From an uncultured Erysipelotrichaceae bacterium (GTDB taxonomy: Bacteria; Bacillota_I; Bacilli_A; Erysipelotrichales; Erysipelotrichaceae): a DNA stretch of 56,514 nucleotides. The notes beneath the pieces are model-generated. The model made no database searches. It was given only the letters and a program-made list of their open reading frames with translations, and was not told the origin of the DNA. The stretch covers positions 1-56,514 of the forward strand of contig CACWLH010000007.1 of NCBI GenBank assembly GCA_902761625.1, in the 5' to 3' direction. A program made the position numbers and the translations under genes. Positions 54,970 to 56,514 of this stretch are shown piece after piece. Position 1 is the stretch's first letter; each line of letters begins with the position of its first letter.

Positions 54970-54990
54970 TGAAACTGTTTCATGCATGAA
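54970..54990. promoter_or_regulatory. Overlapping palindromes between GH3 and GH1 copy 4
   Basis: TGAAAC-T-GTTTCA (54970-54982) overlaps TTCATGCATGAA (54979-54990). They cover the -35 region of the GH1 promoter and lie about 55-75 nt from the GH3 start, a position fit for a repressor controlling both genes. Confidence 0.5.
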
Positions 54991-55000
54991 TCAAATCCAA

Positions 55001-55006
55001 TATAAT
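55001..55006 (+). promoter_or_regulatory. -10 box for GH1 copy 4
   Basis: Perfect TATAAT; the -35 at 17 bp is TTTCAT, inside the palindrome. Confidence 0.5.
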
Positions 55007-55032
55007 ATTCTTATAGAAACGGAGGAATTTAA

Positions 55033-56514
<1,482 letters not shown>

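Overview
The window is chromosomal DNA of a Bacillota (Firmicutes) bacterium, most likely a gut Erysipelotrichaceae-type organism. The support is indirect: a DnaD-Nth pair, a ParE/ParC pair, a yqeH-yhbY-yqeK-rsfS cluster in Bacillus-like order, several GH1 6-phospho-beta-glucosidase-type genes, a Na+-pumping oxaloacetate decarboxylase and ATP-dependent PEP carboxykinase. The phylum is well supported and the family is inference. I saw no rRNA, tRNA, CRISPR array, transposase or prophage. Genes are dense and mostly end in clear intrinsic terminators.

Layout. 63-5662: pyroglutamyl peptidase, a membrane-anchored unknown, an orphan PTS IIB, an acetyltransferase, nth-dnaD, a DMT transporter and a thioredoxin-like protein. 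5688-14790 (minus): parE-parC-yqeH-yhbY-yqeK-rsfS-cinA-aldo/keto reductase, preceded by a small HExxH protein. 15095-25713: GH4 glycosidase, pyridoxamine kinase, DUF554 protein, rRNA methyltransferase, LysR regulator, DUF1848 protein, hydrolase, DegV, nitroreductase and a hexapeptide acetyltransferase. 25796-35853: a sugar/aglycone region with three GH1 genes around an old-yellow-enzyme-type reductase, two esterases, a PHP phosphoesterase and plsY. 35957-41914: MBL hydrolase, then divergent aconitase-family hydratase and citrate synthase, and a tandem-domain histidine phosphatase. 42076-48857 (minus): M18 aminopeptidase, hflX, glutaredoxin-like protein, acetyltransferase, amidohydrolase and pckA. 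49072-52340 (minus): four-gene oxaloacetate decarboxylase. 52514-56514: domain-permuted GH3 and a divergent GH1 cut by the window edge.

How the genes work together. Six glycosidase genes (four GH1, one GH4, one GH3) point to growth on beta-glucosides of plant origin, although no PTS permease lies beside them. Citrate synthase, aconitase, oxaloacetate decarboxylase and PEP carboxykinase all act around oxaloacetate; no isocitrate dehydrogenase is present here. A reductase plus two esterases between the GH1 genes could process the aglycones released from plant glycosides; this is inference.

Points of most interest are a set of genes that look leaderless (start codon 6-8 nt after the -10 box, no Shine-Dalgarno), an eroded NadD domain fused to YqeK, a full-length duplicated histidine phosphatase, a permuted GH3, GH1 paralogues that differ in the sugar-phosphate loop, and strong palindromes ahead of pckA and between GH3 and GH1.
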